Assembly (NCBI RefSeq): GCF_900129055.1
Contig: NZ_FQUZ01000002.1
Location: forward strand, 57,518-121,517
Length of the DNA stretch: 64,000 bases
Source: Lampropedia hyalina DSM 16112
Lineage (GTDB): Bacteria > Pseudomonadota > Gammaproteobacteria > Burkholderiales > Burkholderiaceae_C
Direction: 5' to 3'
Position numbers and translations under genes: made by a program
Notes under the pieces: model-generated
Database searches by the model: none
The model's input: the letters and a program-made list of their open reading frames with translations, nothing else
Told to the model about the DNA's origin: nothing
Part shown: positions 47,306 through 56,600 of the stretch, in pieces
Position numbering within the stretch: the stretch's first letter is position 1
Layout of the letters: every line of letters starts with the position of its first letter

Positions 47306-48814
47306 TCAGCCCTGCACCACCACCTTCAAATCAAACCCCACCTTCTCCCAGACGCAGGCTTCTTCCTGCAACAGGTAGTAGGACTGGGGATAGGCCTGGC
47401 TCCAGGCTTCGCTGACGGTGGCCCTGGCACTGCGGTTCTTGGGGGTGCTCCATTGCAGGGCTTGCAGTTCCGGGTCGTTGCGGGCGGTGCACAGCAAAAT
47501 GGCCAGCCGCAGGCACAGCAATTGCAGCTCGAACAGGCCGGGATGGTTTTGCAGACGGTCTTGCAGCTTCTTCAGTTTGCCGCGATGCCCCAGGATGAGC
47601 TGCGCGATGTTGTCGCGCTCGGACGGCAGGAAGCCGGGGCAATCGCCGTATTCCAGAATGTACGCGCCGTGGTGGTGATAGCGTTCGTAGGCGATGCTGA
47701 TGCCGATCTCGTGCAGCAGGGCCGCCCATTGCAGTTGTTGCAGGTCTTCGTGGCTGGCCTGGGGCAGGTTCCACTCCTGCCAGATGTGGGTGGCGGTGCT
47801 GGCAATGCGTTCGCCCTGAAGCCGGTCGTAGCCAAAGCGTTGCAGCAGGCTTTGCACGGTTTTCTGGCGAATGTCGCTTTGTTCGTTGTGGGGTTTCTCG
47901 CGCTGGATCAGATCGACCAGCGCGCCCTGACGCAAGGCACCATCGGAGATGTGGAGGGTGGCCACATCGAGGATTTCCATGAGGGCCGTCAGGATACTGA
48001 CACCACCGCCGATGACCGGACGGCGGTCGTCGCGCAGTCCTTCCATGCTCAGGTTGTCGATATGCTGGGCACTGATGAGCTGTGCCTTGAGCTGCGCCAG
48101 TGCCTTGCGGGTGATGGTATTGGGTTCGGCCAGCCCCTGCTGGCAGAGGATTTGCGCCACCGCATTCATGGTTCCCGATGCACCGAAGACGTTTTCGCGC
48201 GGGAACTGGGCGAACAGCCCCAGCCGCTCCTGCAACAGGGCCTTGGCGGCCACCTCGGCCTTGGTAAAGCCCTTGGCAGTGAGCCGCCCCTCCCCAAAGA
48301 AACGCTGCGACCACGACACGCTGCCCAGCGCGAAGGAAGCGGCCTCCAGCGGAGCCTGCCCCTGGCCGACGATGATCTCGGTGGAGCGACCGCCGATGTC
48401 GATCACCATGCGGTATTCGTCCGGGTTGAGGGGCAGGTAGTAGGTCACGCCCTGGTAGATGAGCCGTGCTTCTTCCTGCCCGGAGATGACTTCGATGGGA
48501 TGCCCCAGCAGCTGCTGCGCCTGTTCCAGAAATTGCTTGCGGTTGCGCGCTTCGCGCAGGGTCTGGGTAGCCAGGGCACGCACCCGCGAAGGATGAAAAT
48601 TCTGCAACCGTTCGCCAAATCGTGCCAGACACTGCCAGCCACGCTCCATGGATTCCTGTGACAGATAGCCGTCGGCATCCAGCCCGCCACCCTGGCGCAC
48701 GGTTTCCTTCAGGTATTCGACGCGCTGAAAATGGTCACCATGCAGGTTGCTGATTTCCAGCCGGAAGCTGTTGGAGCCGAGGTCCACGGCGGCAATGAGT
48801 TCTCCATCTTTCAT
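47306..48814 (-). CDS. ppx: Ppx/GppA family exopolyphosphatase
   Basis: A 502-residue phosphatase of the actin-like ATPase fold. The N-terminus has AVDLGSNSFRLEI, then SGQEEARLIYQGV and VIDIGGRSTEIIVG, the phosphate-binding motifs. The C-terminal part is an HD-like helical domain (HEIGISIAYERYHHHGAYIL). It shortens polyphosphate or hydrolyses pppGpp. ATG at 48814 is preferred; TTG at 48844 would extend it by ten residues. No ppk gene is in the window. Confidence 0.92.
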   Translation of the reverse strand: MKDGELIAAVDLGSNSFRLEISNLHGDHFQRVEYLKETVRQGGGLDADGYLSQESMERGWQCLARFGERLQNFHPSRVRALATQTLREARNRKQFLEQAQQLLGHPIEVISGQEEARLIYQGVTYYLPLNPDEYRMVIDIGGRSTEIIVGQGQAPLEAASFALGSVSWSQRFFGEGRLTAKGFTKAEVAAKALLQERLGLFAQFPRENVFGASGTMNAVAQILCQQGLAEPNTITRKALAQLKAQLISAQHIDNLSMEGLRDDRRPVIGGGVSILTALMEILDVATLHISDGALRQGALVDLIQREKPHNEQSDIRQKTVQSLLQRFGYDRLQGERIASTATHIWQEWNLPQASHEDLQQLQWAALLHEIGISIAYERYHHHGAYILEYGDCPGFLPSERDNIAQLILGHRGKLKKLQDRLQNHPGLFELQLLCLRLAILLCTARNDPELQALQWSTPKNRSARATVSEAWSQAYPQSYYLLQEEACVWEKVGFDLKVVVQG

Positions 48815-48983
48815 GGTCTTTTTTGGGGGGGTCAGTGGGTGCAAGGGAATCTGACCACGAGAGGATGCAGCCAGGATGAGGGAGAGTGCGAATATGCCAC
48901 GCGCATGGCAGGAATCGATACTAACCCACCATCATTACTGCGGCATGTGACATTTTTGTGTCATATGCCGCACATGGCTTGGC

Positions 48984-50456
48984 TCAATGGCGGCTGGCGG
49001 CCAGTCCGGGTGCACCGGTTTGGTTCCTGGCACCAGGGTGGTGCAGATAGCGTTCCAGCCAGTCCCAGATGGCACGATCCTGGCTGTAGGCGACGTTGAA
49101 GCGCAGCCAGCCGGTGGGGGCACCGTCCACCAGGAACAATTGTCCGGGGCCGAACATGATGCCTTCGGCGGTGGCCGCGCTGGCCAGTTCGGCACTGTCG
49201 GCCACGGCCGGGTGCCGCGCCCAGATGTACATGCCTTCGTTGGGTTCGTAGAACGGCTCGAAGCCGTGGCTGTGCAGGCGCAGTGACACTTCCTCGTGCC
49301 CGGCCTTGAGCCGGTCGCGCAGGCTTTTGAGGTGCTTGCGCCAGCGGCCATCGGTGACGACGTTGTACACCAGCTTCTCGGCCACCTCGGAACTGGTCAG
49401 GCCAGAGAGCATTTTCAGGTGCGCCAGCCGCGCCATCCAATCGGGATTGGCCAGCATGAAGCCCACGCGCAGATTGGGCGAGATGGTCTTGGAGAAACTG
49501 CCGACATAAACGACGCGCTGGAGCTGGTCGAGGCTGGCCAGCGAGGGCTGGTTCTCGTCGTCCATGTCGGCGTAGAGGTCGTTTTCCACCAGGGTCAGGT
49601 CGTACTGGTTGGCCATCTGGAGCAGCCGGTGCAGTTGCGAGAGGCTGGCCCGCGAGCCGCTCGGGCTTTGCAGGCGCGGCTGGGTGAAGAATACGCGCGG
49701 CCGGTGCTGGTGCAGCAGGCGTTGCAGTTCTTCCAGGTCGTAGCCGGATGGGGTGCGCGGTACGCCCAGCAGGCGTGCTCCCTGAAAGCGCAGGATATTC
49801 ATCAGGTTGGGGTAGCCGGGGTTGTCCACCAGCACGGTGTCGCCCGGCTTGACCAGGCTGCGCACGGCCCAGTCCAGTGCCTGGCTGGAGCCGTGGCTGA
49901 ACAGCACCTGGGCGGGGCGCACCAATATCTGCTGCTTGTGCTCCAGGCTGTGGGCAATGTGGGTGCGCAGGGGCAGATGCCCCATCGGGTCTCCATAGCC
50001 ACCCAGCCGCAGACCCTCGGCGGCCACCTGGCGGAAGCTGCGCCGCACGGCATCCTCGAACAGCCAGTCGTTGGGCAGCCAGCCACAGCCGGGCTTCATG
50101 GGCAGGGTGCGGTTCTCGAAAATCTGCTGCAAGTACCAGACATCATTGAAGCTCGGGCGGCGTGTCGCACCGATGCCGCTGGAGGCAACGGCCACGGGCT
50201 GTGCAATCGGGCCGTCCTCGTCGCGGCGACAGACGAAGAAGCCCTGATTGGCGCGTGACACCAGCACCCCTTGCGCCACCAGCCGGTCGTAGGCCTCCAC
50301 CACGGTGAAAACGCTGACCGAGTGCCGCGCAGCAAAGGCTCGGATGGAAGGAACCTTGGCTCCCGGCTTGAGTGCGTGGCTGGCCACCAGCTCGCGCACG
50401 CCATCGATGATCTGGCTGATGAGGGGGGTAGGGGATTCGGGTTTCAGGGTAATCAT
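48984..50456 (-). CDS. gabR: MocR/PdxR-type GntR regulator with aminotransferase domain, GabR-like
   Basis: A 490-residue MocR-family regulator. An N-terminal GntR winged helix (about 10-75, PSIRAFAARHSVSVFTVVEAYDRL) is fused to a class I aminotransferase-like domain that binds PLP, with the Lys in GSFSKTISPNLRVGF. It is divergent from gabT and bounded by the GABA genes, so it is very probably the GABA-responsive activator. Direct repeats at 50508-50536 are a likely binding site. Confidence 0.88.
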   Translation of the reverse strand: MITLKPESPTPLISQIIDGVRELVASHALKPGAKVPSIRAFAARHSVSVFTVVEAYDRLVAQGVLVSRANQGFFVCRRDEDGPIAQPVAVASSGIGATRRPSFNDVWYLQQIFENRTLPMKPGCGWLPNDWLFEDAVRRSFRQVAAEGLRLGGYGDPMGHLPLRTHIAHSLEHKQQILVRPAQVLFSHGSSQALDWAVRSLVKPGDTVLVDNPGYPNLMNILRFQGARLLGVPRTPSGYDLEELQRLLHQHRPRVFFTQPRLQSPSGSRASLSQLHRLLQMANQYDLTLVENDLYADMDDENQPSLASLDQLQRVVYVGSFSKTISPNLRVGFMLANPDWMARLAHLKMLSGLTSSEVAEKLVYNVVTDGRWRKHLKSLRDRLKAGHEEVSLRLHSHGFEPFYEPNEGMYIWARHPAVADSAELASAATAEGIMFGPGQLFLVDGAPTGWLRFNVAYSQDRAIWDWLERYLHHPGARNQTGAPGLAASRH

Positions 50457-50507
50457 TTTGAGGCGATTCCATTCACAGTCTTGTCAAACTTCGCATGGGA
50501 AAGTCAT

Positions 50508-50536
50508 GGTTGCGTCATCAGGGTGTATCGGTTGCG
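50508..50536. promoter_or_regulatory. Direct repeats, candidate GabR site
   Basis: GGTTGCG occurs at 50508-50514 and 50530-50536, 22 bp apart (two helical turns), in the gabR-gabT divergent region. MocR regulators usually bind direct repeats of this spacing. Confidence 0.5.
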
Positions 50537-50640
50537 GGGCCAGTACAGTGGCGACCGGAATCGGGATTGCTGTACATGGACGCTGAGCGGCTGGATTCTT
50601 AAAGTTGCAAACCATTATCAACTCTCATGCGGAACCACCC

Positions 50641-51936
50641 ATGTCAAGCAAAGAACGTACCAATGCCGCCCTGATGCAACGCCGCAAGAACGCCCTGCCA
50701 CGCGGCGTGGGGCAATCGCACGAGGTCTTCATCGACCGCGCCAAGAACGCCGAATTCTGGGATGTGGAAGGCCAGCGTTATATCGACTTCGCAGGCGGCA
50801 TCGCAGTGCTCAACACCGGCCACCTGCACGATGGCGTGACCGCAGCGGTCAAGGCCCAACTGGAGCAGTACACCCACACCTGTTTCCAGGTGGTGGCCTA
50901 TGAGCCGTATGTGGAGCTGGCCGAGGAGCTTAATGCCATTGCCCCCGGAACGGAACCCAAGAAAACCCTATTCCTGACCACCGGCGCGGAAGCCGTCGAA
51001 AACGCCGTCAAGATTGCCCGTGCCTACACCGGCCGCCCCGGCCTGATCGCCTTTGCGGGCGGCTACCACGGCCGCACCAACATGACGCTGGCCCTGACCG
51101 GCAAGGTCGCACCCTACAAGATCGGCTTCGGCCCCTTCCCCGGTGATGTCTATCACGCCCGCTTCCCCAATGCGCTGCATGGCGTGAGCGTGGAAGACGC
51201 GCTGCAATCGGTGGAAGCCATCTTCAAGAACGACATCGAAGCCAGCCGCGTGGCCGCCTTCATCGTCGAGCCGGTGCAGGGCGAAGGCGGTTTCAATGTC
51301 GCCCCGCCCGAATTCATCGTGGGCCTGAAGAAGCTGGCCGAGCAGCACGGCATCCTGCTGATTGCCGACGAAGTGCAGACCGGCGCAGGCCGTACCGGCA
51401 CATTTTATGCTTGTGAACAATGGCCGGTGGCTCCCGACCTGATTACCACGGCCAAGTCGCTGGCAGGTGGCTTCCCGCTCTCGGGCGTGATTGGCCGTGC
51501 CGACGTGATGGATGCCCCCGCCCCCGGTGGCCTGGGCGGCACCTACGCGGGCAGCCCGCTGTCCTGCGCTGCCGCGCTGGCCGTGCTGAAGGCATTCCGC
51601 GAGGAAAACCTGCTGGAGCGCAGCAAGGCCGTGGGCGCACGCCTGACCGAAAGCCTGCGCAAGCTGGCCGAAACCACTCCGGCCATCTGCGACGTGCGCG
51701 GCCTGGGTGCCATGGTGGCTTTCGAACTTGGCAAGAACGGCAACCCGAATGAACCCGATGCCGAACTGACCAAGCGCATCACCGCCGAAGCCGCCAAACG
51801 GCATCTGGTGCTGCTGTCCTGCGGAACCTACGGCAACGTCATCCGCATTCTGGTGCCGCTGACCGCCTCCGATGCCCTGCTGGATGAAGGGCTGGACATC
51901 ATCGCCCAGAGCGTGCAAGCAGCCCTCCAGTCGTAA
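50641..51936 (+). CDS. gabT: 4-aminobutyrate aminotransferase
   Basis: A 431-residue class III aminotransferase that moves the amino group of GABA to 2-oxoglutarate, giving succinic semialdehyde. Seen: TTGAEAVENAVKIAR (PLP phosphate), ADEVQTGAGRTG and the PLP Lys in TTAKSLAGGFPLSG. The start is the ATG at 50641. It is followed by a palindromic element, then the GABA permease and semialdehyde dehydrogenase genes. Confidence 0.94.
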   Translation: MSSKERTNAALMQRRKNALPRGVGQSHEVFIDRAKNAEFWDVEGQRYIDFAGGIAVLNTGHLHDGVTAAVKAQLEQYTHTCFQVVAYEPYVELAEELNAIAPGTEPKKTLFLTTGAEAVENAVKIARAYTGRPGLIAFAGGYHGRTNMTLALTGKVAPYKIGFGPFPGDVYHARFPNALHGVSVEDALQSVEAIFKNDIEASRVAAFIVEPVQGEGGFNVAPPEFIVGLKKLAEQHGILLIADEVQTGAGRTGTFYACEQWPVAPDLITTAKSLAGGFPLSGVIGRADVMDAPAPGGLGGTYAGSPLSCAAALAVLKAFREENLLERSKAVGARLTESLRKLAETTPAICDVRGLGAMVAFELGKNGNPNEPDAELTKRITAEAAKRHLVLLSCGTYGNVIRILVPLTASDALLDEGLDIIAQSVQAALQS

Positions 51937-51946
51937 AGACAAGCCA

Positions 51947-52109
51947 GGGAAGGTCTGCAAAACTCTTGCGGTAAGCCCGCGCCCGCCAGTGGGATGCAGC
52001 GCAAGGCGGATTTTGCGGTCAATAGCGGGGCTATTGACCGCAGAAGCCAACGCCGCGATGCGCCCAGTGGTGGGATGCGGGCGGCGCAACGGGTTTTGCA
52101 GACCTTCCC
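51947..52109. repeat. Palindromic MITE-like element, long form (163 bp)
   Basis: Bounded by perfect 17-bp terminal inverted repeats GGGAAGGTCTGCAAAAC and its complement. A further perfect inverted repeat TGCGGTCAATAGC (52014-52026 and 52030-52042) is central. The left half matches the elements at 11927 and 56497; the right end matches the half copy in hutD. It lies between gabT and gabP. The RNA would fold into a long hairpin and could affect gabP expression. Confidence 0.88.
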
Positions 52110-52298
52110 TAGGGAAACGTCTGCGCGGTTTCGCTGCGGCGAATCCGCCAGGCCCTCCGCCCGCCAGACGGGCGGGCAATCGCGGGAGCGGATCGAAAGC
52201 ACGCTCCCAATCATCCCCCGGTGGGGCGTGGCGGTGCTGCATGGTGCGTTTTCGTGGGTGTTGCAACCGACCAGCCTCCCCCTCCAAGGAACCCAACC

Positions 52299-53744
52299 AT
52301 GTCCAACACCCATGATCCTTCTGCCACACACGAAGGCAACCAGCTCAAGGCCGCACTCAAGACCCGCCACCTGACCATGATGTCGATTGCCGGGGTCATT
52401 GGTGCGGCCCTTTTCGTTGGCTCGGGCAAAATCATTGCCAACACCGGCCCTGCCGTCATCCTGGCCTACGCTGCCGGGGGCATCGTCGTCATGCTCATCA
52501 TGCGCATGCTCGGCGAGATGGCCACCTCCGCACCCGATACCGGCTCCTTCTCCACCTATGCCGACCAGGCCATTGGCCGCTGGGCCGGCTTCACCATCGG
52601 CTGGCTGTACTGGTGGTTCTGGGCCTTGCTGATGGCCTGGGAAGCCTATGTCGCCGGCATGATCCTGCACGAATGGTTCCCGCAGATTTCGATCAACGTC
52701 TTCACGCTGGTGGCCACCTCCTTGCTGATTCTGGTGAACTTCTTCAACGTCAGGAACTATGGTGAATTCGAGTTCTGGTTCGCGCTCATCAAGGTCATCG
52801 CCATCGTCTGCTTCATCCTCGTCTGTACGCTGGCCGTGGTGAACCTCTGGCCCACCGGCGAAGTGCGCGGCATCTCCAACCTTACGGCACAGGGCGGCTT
52901 CATGCCCAACGGCTTCAAGGCCGTCATCGTCGCCATGCTCGGGGTGATGTTCGCCTTCCTCGGCGCGGAAATCGTCACCATCGCCGCCTCCGAATCGAAG
53001 AACCCCGCCGACCAGATCGTCAAGGCCACCAACTCCGTGGTCTGGCGCATCTGCCTGTTCTACATCGGCTCCATCTTCCTGATCGTCGCGCTGGTGCCGT
53101 GGAACGACCCGATGCTGGGCCAGTCCGGCTACGGCTCGTACCGCCGCACCCTGGAGCTGCTGGGCATCCCCGGTGCGCAATGGGTCATGAACTTCGTCGT
53201 GCTGACCTCGGTGAGCAGTTGCCTGATCTCCGCCCACTACACCGCCTCGCGGATGCTGTACTCGCTGGCCAAGCGCGGTGATGCCCCCAGGATGCTGATG
53301 CAGACCCGTGGCAACACCGGCATTCCCGTCTATGCCGTCATCGCCTCCTGCTCGCTGGCCGTCCTCATCGCCATCATCAACTTCATCGACGCACTGCGCC
53401 CCAAGGACATCCTGGACGTGCTGATGAACACCACCGGCATGATCGCCATGCTTGTCTATCTGGTCGTCGCCTTCTCCCAGCTCAAGATGCGCCGCAAGCT
53501 CGAAGCCGAAGGCAAGCCCATCCGCCTCAAGATGTGGCTGTTCCCGTGGCTGACCTATGCCGTCATCGTCTTCATCATCGGCTCGCTCATCACCATGCTG
53601 TTCGTTGCGGAATACCGCCCGCTGGTCATCTCCACCGGCGTGGCCGCCCTCATCGTCGTGATCGCCGGTTTCGTCGTGCACTCGCGCAACGACAAGGCCG
53701 CCGCCCTGGCATCCACTGCCACCCCCACGGCATCCCGCATCTGA
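52299..53744 (+). CDS. gabP: GABA / amino acid permease (APC superfamily)
   Basis: A 481-residue permease with about twelve membrane spans. The first span has the APC substrate loop IAGVIGAALFVGSGKII; GGFMPNGFKAVIVAMLGVMFAFLGAEIVTIAASES is typical of the GabP/AnsP branch. The start at 52299 has AAGGA upstream. It imports GABA for the neighbouring GabT and GabD. It is preceded by the palindromic element and a GC-rich spacer. Confidence 0.9.
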   Translation: MSNTHDPSATHEGNQLKAALKTRHLTMMSIAGVIGAALFVGSGKIIANTGPAVILAYAAGGIVVMLIMRMLGEMATSAPDTGSFSTYADQAIGRWAGFTIGWLYWWFWALLMAWEAYVAGMILHEWFPQISINVFTLVATSLLILVNFFNVRNYGEFEFWFALIKVIAIVCFILVCTLAVVNLWPTGEVRGISNLTAQGGFMPNGFKAVIVAMLGVMFAFLGAEIVTIAASESKNPADQIVKATNSVVWRICLFYIGSIFLIVALVPWNDPMLGQSGYGSYRRTLELLGIPGAQWVMNFVVLTSVSSCLISAHYTASRMLYSLAKRGDAPRMLMQTRGNTGIPVYAVIASCSLAVLIAIINFIDALRPKDILDVLMNTTGMIAMLVYLVVAFSQLKMRRKLEAEGKPIRLKMWLFPWLTYAVIVFIIGSLITMLFVAEYRPLVISTGVAALIVVIAGFVVHSRNDKAAALASTATPTASRI

Positions 53745-53784
53745 TACCCTTTTGACTTTCGTTCCGACCCATACACCCCATACC

Positions 53785-55266
53785 ATGACACAAGCCAACA
53801 CCACCCCGCTCTCGCTGCTGCAAGACCCCAGCCTACTCCAGACCGATGCCCTCATCAACGGCCAGTGGGAAACCGCCGCCAGCCGCTTTGCCGTGCACGA
53901 CCCCGCCACCGGCCAGCACCTGGCCGACGTGGCCAATCTCAGCGTGGCCCAGGCACAGCAGGCCATCGATGCCGCCAACGCCGCATGGCCTGCCTGGCGC
54001 AACCTCACCGGCAAGCAACGCCATGCCCTGCTGCTGCGCTGGTTCCAGTTGCTCACCCAGCACCAGGAAGACCTCGCACGCATCATGACCGCCGAACAGG
54101 GCAAACCGCTGGCCGAAACCCGGGGCGAAGTCGCCTACGGTGCCAGCTTCGTCGAGTGGTACGCCGAAGAAGCCAAGCGCGGCAACGGCGAAACCCTGCC
54201 GCAGTTCGACAACAACCGCCGCCTGCTCGTCATCAAGCAGCCCATTGGCGTGTGCGCCGCCATCACCCCGTGGAACTTCCCGCTGGCCATGATTACCCGC
54301 AAGGTCGCCCCGGCACTGGCCGCAGGCTGCACGGTCGTCATCAAGCCCGCCGAACTCACCCCGCTCACTGCCCTGGCCGTGGCCGAACTGGCGCAACGCG
54401 CGGGCATCCCTGCCGGCGTGGTGAACGTGCTCACCGCCGACAGCGAGCAGAGCATTGCCATCGGCAAGCTGCTGTGCGAAAGCGACATCGTGCGCCACCT
54501 CAGCTTCACCGGCAGCACCGAAGTGGGCCGCATCCTCATGGCCCAGTGCGCCCCCACCGTCAAGAAACTGGCCCTCGAACTGGGCGGCAACGCCCCGTTC
54601 ATCGTCTTTGACGATGCCGACATCGACTCCGCCGTGGAAGGAGCGATTGCCAGCAAATACCGCAATGCAGGCCAGACCTGCGTCTGCGCCAACCGCCTGT
54701 ATGTGCAGGACAGCGTGTACGATGCCTTCGTCGAGAAATTCGCCGCCCGCGTCGCCGCCTTCAAGGTCGGCAACGGCTTCGAGGACGGCGTGGTGCAGGG
54801 GCCGCTGATCGAACCCGCCGCCCTCGACAAAGTGCAAAGCCACGTCGATGATGCCGTCGCCAAGGGTGGCAAGGTGCTCACCGGCGGCCAGCGACTGCAC
54901 GGCCAGTTCTTCGCCCCCACCGTCATTGCCGAAGCCACCGCCGACATGAAGGTCGCCCGCGAAGAAACCTTCGGCCCGCTCGCCCCGGTGTTCCGTTTCC
55001 ACACCGAAGCCGAAGCCATTGCCGCCGCCAACGCCACCGAATTCGGCCTCGCCAGCTACTTCTACAGCCGCGACGTAGGCCGCATCTTCCGCGTCGGCGA
55101 AGCCCTCGAATACGGCATGGTGGGCATCAACGTCGGCATCATCGCCACCGAACACGTCCCGTTTGGCGGCGTGAAACAATCCGGCCTGGGCCGCGAAGGC
55201 TCCCGCCACGGCATGGACGAATACCTGGAAATCAAATACCTCTGCGTGGGCGACATCCTGAAGTAA
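53785..55266 (+). CDS. gabD: Succinate-semialdehyde dehydrogenase (NADP type)
   Basis: A 493-residue aldehyde dehydrogenase. Catalytic Cys is in GQTCVCANRLYVQ and the Glu in LELGGNAP; ITPWNFPLAMITRKVAPALAAGCT and SFTGSTEVGRILM are typical of GabD. It oxidises succinic semialdehyde to succinate. It is the last gene of the GABA cluster, followed by a strong terminator. Confidence 0.94.
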   Translation: MTQANTTPLSLLQDPSLLQTDALINGQWETAASRFAVHDPATGQHLADVANLSVAQAQQAIDAANAAWPAWRNLTGKQRHALLLRWFQLLTQHQEDLARIMTAEQGKPLAETRGEVAYGASFVEWYAEEAKRGNGETLPQFDNNRRLLVIKQPIGVCAAITPWNFPLAMITRKVAPALAAGCTVVIKPAELTPLTALAVAELAQRAGIPAGVVNVLTADSEQSIAIGKLLCESDIVRHLSFTGSTEVGRILMAQCAPTVKKLALELGGNAPFIVFDDADIDSAVEGAIASKYRNAGQTCVCANRLYVQDSVYDAFVEKFAARVAAFKVGNGFEDGVVQGPLIEPAALDKVQSHVDDAVAKGGKVLTGGQRLHGQFFAPTVIAEATADMKVAREETFGPLAPVFRFHTEAEAIAAANATEFGLASYFYSRDVGRIFRVGEALEYGMVGINVGIIATEHVPFGGVKQSGLGREGSRHGMDEYLEIKYLCVGDILK

Positions 55267-55296
55267 ACCCACGGTTATCCAGACAGCAAAATCATC

Positions 55297-55331
55297 AGGC
55301 GGAATAACGATAGCGTATTCCGCCTTTTTTT
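55297..55331 (+). terminator. Rho-independent terminator of the GABA operon
   Basis: GGCGGAATA and TATTCCGCC form a perfect 9-bp stem with a 9-nt loop, followed by seven T residues. It is 30 bp after the gabD stop. Confidence 0.93.
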
Positions 55332-55369
55332 GCGTCATGGCGGGATATGCCCTTGGCTATCCTAGCCTA

Positions 55370-55714
55370 TCAATCCCAATAACTATTTCGTGCACAAGCA
55401 TAATAAAGAATTCCGAACGACTGTATTGCCAATGCAGCAACAATCGGCTTGGGATTTACAATGCTCGGATTACCAAATAGCCCAAGCCACTGGGCCACAC
55501 ATGCCAGTAGACAAACAATGCAGAAAATAGATGCAGACTTCGTCCTTGCGCGATGCAGCAGAATAATACTGGCAACCAGCGTAACCAAGGAAAAAACCAA
55601 AGGCGCAAAAGACAGAATACTGTTCGCCATTTTCACATGATGCACCGTATCCTGTATCCGACCACAACCACTCAGCAACGGAATGGTCAGCATTGGTAGA
55701 ACCATCTTTTTCAT
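55370..55714 (-). CDS. Small lipoprotein with two membrane segments, unknown function
   Basis: A 114-residue protein starting MKKMVLPMLTIPLLSGCG, a clear lipobox. Two hydrophobic stretches follow (SILSFAPLVFSLVTLVASIILL and a C-terminal one). I do not recognise a family. The gene lies in AT-rich DNA with poor codon match to its neighbours, which suggests transfer. The frame stays open upstream to 55837; the start at 55714 is chosen because it gives a proper signal. It could instead be an integral membrane protein. Confidence 0.6.
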   Translation of the reverse strand: MKKMVLPMLTIPLLSGCGRIQDTVHHVKMANSILSFAPLVFSLVTLVASIILLHRARTKSASIFCIVCLLACVAQWLGLFGNPSIVNPKPIVAALAIQSFGILYYACARNSYWD

Positions 55715-55772
55715 ATAAGCACTTTCATAGTATTTCAATACAAAACAAAAGCAAGTAAGATATAAAATCTTC

Positions 55773-56072
55773 TTATCTACTCCACTCACTCTCATTAAAT
55801 ACGCTAGGCGAAAATATATACCCTCTTTCTTCATCAATCACACAAAGGCGCATCGAATAAGTATCCCCTCCATATTTTTTCTTATAGCCAACCTCCACAA
55901 CTATATTTCCTTTCTTTTTATAAATATCAAAAGCCTCCGCATCCACAGAAAAATCAACATTTTTACTCACAAAATCTACGCATGCTTTCTCAGCCTCTTT
56001 TTTTTCATTGTCCGAAATCCCTGAACATGCAGCCAAAAACAGGCAACACAAGATACAAGTAATTTTTTTCAC
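55773..56072 (-). CDS. Small secreted lipoprotein, unknown function
   Basis: A 99-residue protein with GTG start (AAGGA upstream) and lipoprotein signal CLFLAACSG. The mature part is charged and Lys-rich with VGYKKKYGGDTYSMRLCVIDE. No family is recognised. It shares the AT-rich composition of the next gene downstream (55714) and may be co-transcribed. The frame is intact. Confidence 0.65.
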   Translation of the reverse strand: MKKITCILCCLFLAACSGISDNEKKEAEKACVDFVSKNVDFSVDAEAFDIYKKKGNIVVEVGYKKKYGGDTYSMRLCVIDEERGYIFSPSVFNESEWSR

Positions 56073-56201
56073 AGTTTTCCTTTGTTAATTATATGAACAA
56101 CATGAATTTAAACTATATGAATTCATGCAACTTTGTGTGTTCATTAAGCCTTGCTGGCTAGGGCGTGCCATCAATGTAGACACTTCTAATGCAACACCAA
56201 A

Positions 56202-56248
56202 TGTCACTATTAGTATACATGTCACGATCAGTATGTGTCACGATTGGT
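56202..56248 (+). promoter_or_regulatory. Three tandem TGTCAC repeats upstream of the Cro-like gene
   Basis: TGTCAC occurs at 56202, 56220 and 56236, each followed by an AT-rich tail (TATTAGTA, GATCAGTA, GATTGGT). Spacing is 18 and 16 bp. The last copy ends 23 bp before the XRE gene, as expected for an autoregulated operator. Confidence 0.6.
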
Positions 56249-56270
56249 GAACTTTTTATAGAAACGCGGG

Positions 56271-56486
56271 ATGTACCTATCCCTGCGAAAGCGTTTCGGC
56301 CAACGTGTGCGAGAGTTGCGCAAGTCAGCGGGCTTCACACAGGAAGCATTCGCCGACCGTTGCGGCTATGTGCGTGCCTATATGAGCCGCATCGAAACCG
56401 GTGGCGCGAATCTGTCGATGGATGCCATCGAGACGCTGGCAGCTGCGCTGAATGTCCCGGTCAGCAAACTGTTCGAGAACCTCTGA
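56271..56486 (+). CDS. Small XRE-family DNA-binding protein
   Basis: A 71-residue Cro/CI helix-turn-helix protein (RVRELRKSAGFTQEAFADRCGYVRAYMSRIETG), nothing else. Size and form resemble restriction-modification controller proteins or antitoxin-type repressors, but no methylase, endonuclease or toxin gene is adjacent. It is GC-richer than the lipoprotein genes beside it. Three tandem repeats upstream suggest autoregulation. Confidence 0.82.
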   Translation: MYLSLRKRFGQRVRELRKSAGFTQEAFADRCGYVRAYMSRIETGGANLSMDAIETLAAALNVPVSKLFENL

Positions 56487-56496
56487 ATATCATCTA

Positions 56497-56559
56497 GGGA
56501 AGGTCTGCAAAACTCTTGCGGTAAGCCCGCGCCCGCCAGTGGGATGCAGCGCAAGGCGG
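56497..56559. repeat. Half copy (left end) of the palindromic element
   Basis: Starts with the 17-bp terminal repeat GGGAAGGTCTGCAAAAC and matches the left half of the element at 51947 through AAGGCGG. No right terminal repeat is found downstream. It starts 11 bp after the XRE stop codon. Confidence 0.85.
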
Positions 56560-56600
56560 CGCATGTGGCCATTGCAACGGCCTTTGACACACTAGCTGTC

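Noticed and set aside
51828-54104. A 758-codon open frame on the minus strand across the GABA genes
   Set aside because: Antisense to gabP with Asp/His/Gly-rich composition; the plus-strand genes are unambiguous.
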